Of a stretch of DNA of 6,115 nt, positions 5,223-6,115 are shown piece after piece; the first letter of the stretch is position 1, and every line of letters begins with the position of its first letter. Under the pieces are notes generated by a model that saw only the letters and a program-made list of their open reading frames with translations, was not told where the DNA came from and searched no databases. This DNA is from Planctomycetota bacterium (lineage in GTDB: Bacteria; Planctomycetota; Phycisphaerae; WQYP01; JAJZKY01). The translations under genes were made by a program, and so were the position numbers. The stretch lies in assembly GCA_021803885.1 (NCBI GenBank), contig JAJZKY010000308.1:1-6115 (forward strand). Direction: 5' to 3'.

Positions 5223-6115
5223 TTAACCCGCCCGTTTATAAAAAGGTAGCTTGGTAACCGTGGCGGCCAGCGGCGTACCGCGTAAGTCTACTTCCACCGC
5301 AGTGCCAGGTTCGGAAAATTCCGACTGCACGTAGGCCATGGCAATGGTGCGGCCCATCGTGGGGCTGGCCGTCGCACTGGTGATGCGTCCTACGGGCTTT
5401 CCACCCGCCAAAACCGTCATGTCCTGACGCGGCGTACGGGGTGAATCTACCAGCAGCCCAACGAGTTTCTGGGGTGTGCCATGCTGTACCAGTCCGGCGA
5501 GCGCCTTCGATCCAATAAAATCCTTATCCTTGGCGACCGCCCAGTTCAAACCCGCGGAAATCGGATCTACGGTTTCGCTTAGTTCGTGGCCATACAGCGG
5601 CATTCCCGCTTCCAATCGCAGGGTGTCACGGGCACCAAGCCCGGCCGGCTGTACCAGCGATTCGGTGCCTTGGCCATCTGATTTGAGCAAAAACTTAATG
5701 GCCATCAGCGCGGCAGAATTGCCGCAAATCACTTCCACGCCGTCTTCGCCCGTATAACCACTGCGGCAAACAGTGAACGGGATAAACATATAACGCTGCA
5801 TCATGCAATGATAGCGCTTGAGTCCTGCCACCGGCTTGGGCAAAACGGCATCTAATAATTCAATCACTTTAGGTCCCTGCAGCGCAACCATGGCGGTCTG
5901 CAGAGTTTCGTCGCTGATCTGTACGTCAAAGCCGGTGCGGTGTCGGTCAAACCAGGCCAGTAGTTTCAACCGGTTGGAGGCGTTGCAAACCATGAGGTGG
6001 TATTTTTCCATACGCGAAACGATTACGTCGTCCAGCACGCCGCCATTTTCATTGCATACCAGCGAATACAAGGATTGTCCCACTGCCGCCCCCGCGATGT
6101 TGCGAGTCAGCAGGT
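5223..6115 (-). CDS. gcvT: Glycine cleavage system T protein (aminomethyltransferase), 5'-truncated by the window edge
   Basis: GcvT transfers the methylene carbon from aminomethyl-lipoyl GcvH to tetrahydrofolate, releasing ammonia. The frame is open to the window edge: upstream of the GTG at 6083 the translation continues as LLTRNIAGAAVGQSLYS, matching the family, so that GTG is an internal Val. About 297 residues of roughly 360-370 are present. Diagnostic blocks in order are NENGGVLDDVIV, AVVALQGPK-like MVALQGPK, GYTGEDGVEV, GLGARDTLRLEAGMPLYGHEL, KDFIGSKAL, and SPTMGRTIAMAYV near the C-terminus, covering the folate-binding domain and the C-terminal barrel. The stop codon is intact. Thirty nt separate it from gcvH. 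Any promoter or glycine riboswitch would lie beyond the window. Related folate-dependent YgfZ-type proteins are unlikely given the full GARDTLRLEAG motif and the gcvH partner. Confidence 0.96.
   Translation of the reverse strand, partial: LLTRNIAGAAVGQSLYSLVCNENGGVLDDVIVSRMEKYHLMVCNASNRLKLLAWFDRHRTGFDVQISDETLQTAMVALQGPKVIELLDAVLPKPVAGLKRYHCMMQRYMFIPFTVCRSGYTGEDGVEVICGNSAALMAIKFLLKSDGQGTESLVQPAGLGARDTLRLEAGMPLYGHELSETVDPISAGLNWAVAKDKDFIGSKALAGLVQHGTPQKLVGLLVDSPRTPRQDMTVLAGGKPVGRITSATASPTMGRTIAMAYVQSEFSEPGTAVEVDLRGTPLAATVTKLPFYKRAG

Overview
The window looks like an ordinary chromosomal stretch from a Gram-negative-type bacterium with moderate GC, about half by eye. Proteins point to a lipoprotein export system, glycine cleavage, diaminopimelate synthesis and siroheme/heme-type radical SAM chemistry. 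I cannot assign a phylum from the sequence alone; Planctomycetota or Acidobacteriota would fit the gene mix, but that is a guess. No mobile element, CRISPR array, tRNA or rRNA is visible.

Layout. (1) Positions 1-1746, plus strand: the 3' part of dapA, then a DoxX-family membrane protein, then a small exported lipoprotein-like gene resembling DUF4142. Gaps are short (29 and 8 nt), so they could be co-transcribed. A weak hairpin lies at their end. (2) Positions 1779-2270, minus strand: a flavin-reductase/PNPOx-like split-barrel protein. (3) A 168-bp divergent intergenic region with a good sigma-70-type promoter reading right, a weaker overlapping one reading left, and a leader of about 104 nt that can fold into a pseudoknotted stem plus two mutually exclusive hairpins next to the ribosome binding site. 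(4) Positions 2439-4789, plus strand: two radical SAM/SPASM enzymes overlapping by 7 nt. The first is of the TIGR04053 (BA_1875-like, AhbD-related) type and the second of the NirJ/AhbC type. (5) Positions 4812-6115, minus strand, convergent with the radical SAM pair: gcvH and the C-terminal three quarters or more of gcvT, the T and H proteins of the glycine cleavage system.

The most interesting part is the radical SAM pair with its leader and divergent split-barrel neighbour. Both enzyme families belong to the clade that remodels iron-porphyrin side chains (heme d1 synthesis, or the siroheme-dependent Ahb route to heme b), but none of the usual partners (nirS, nirDLGH, ahbA/ahbB) is present in the window. 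The first enzyme belongs to a family whose reaction is, as far as I know, not established. The tight coupling, possible leader control and divergent cofactor-binding protein make this a plausible small tetrapyrrole-modifying module; that role is inference.
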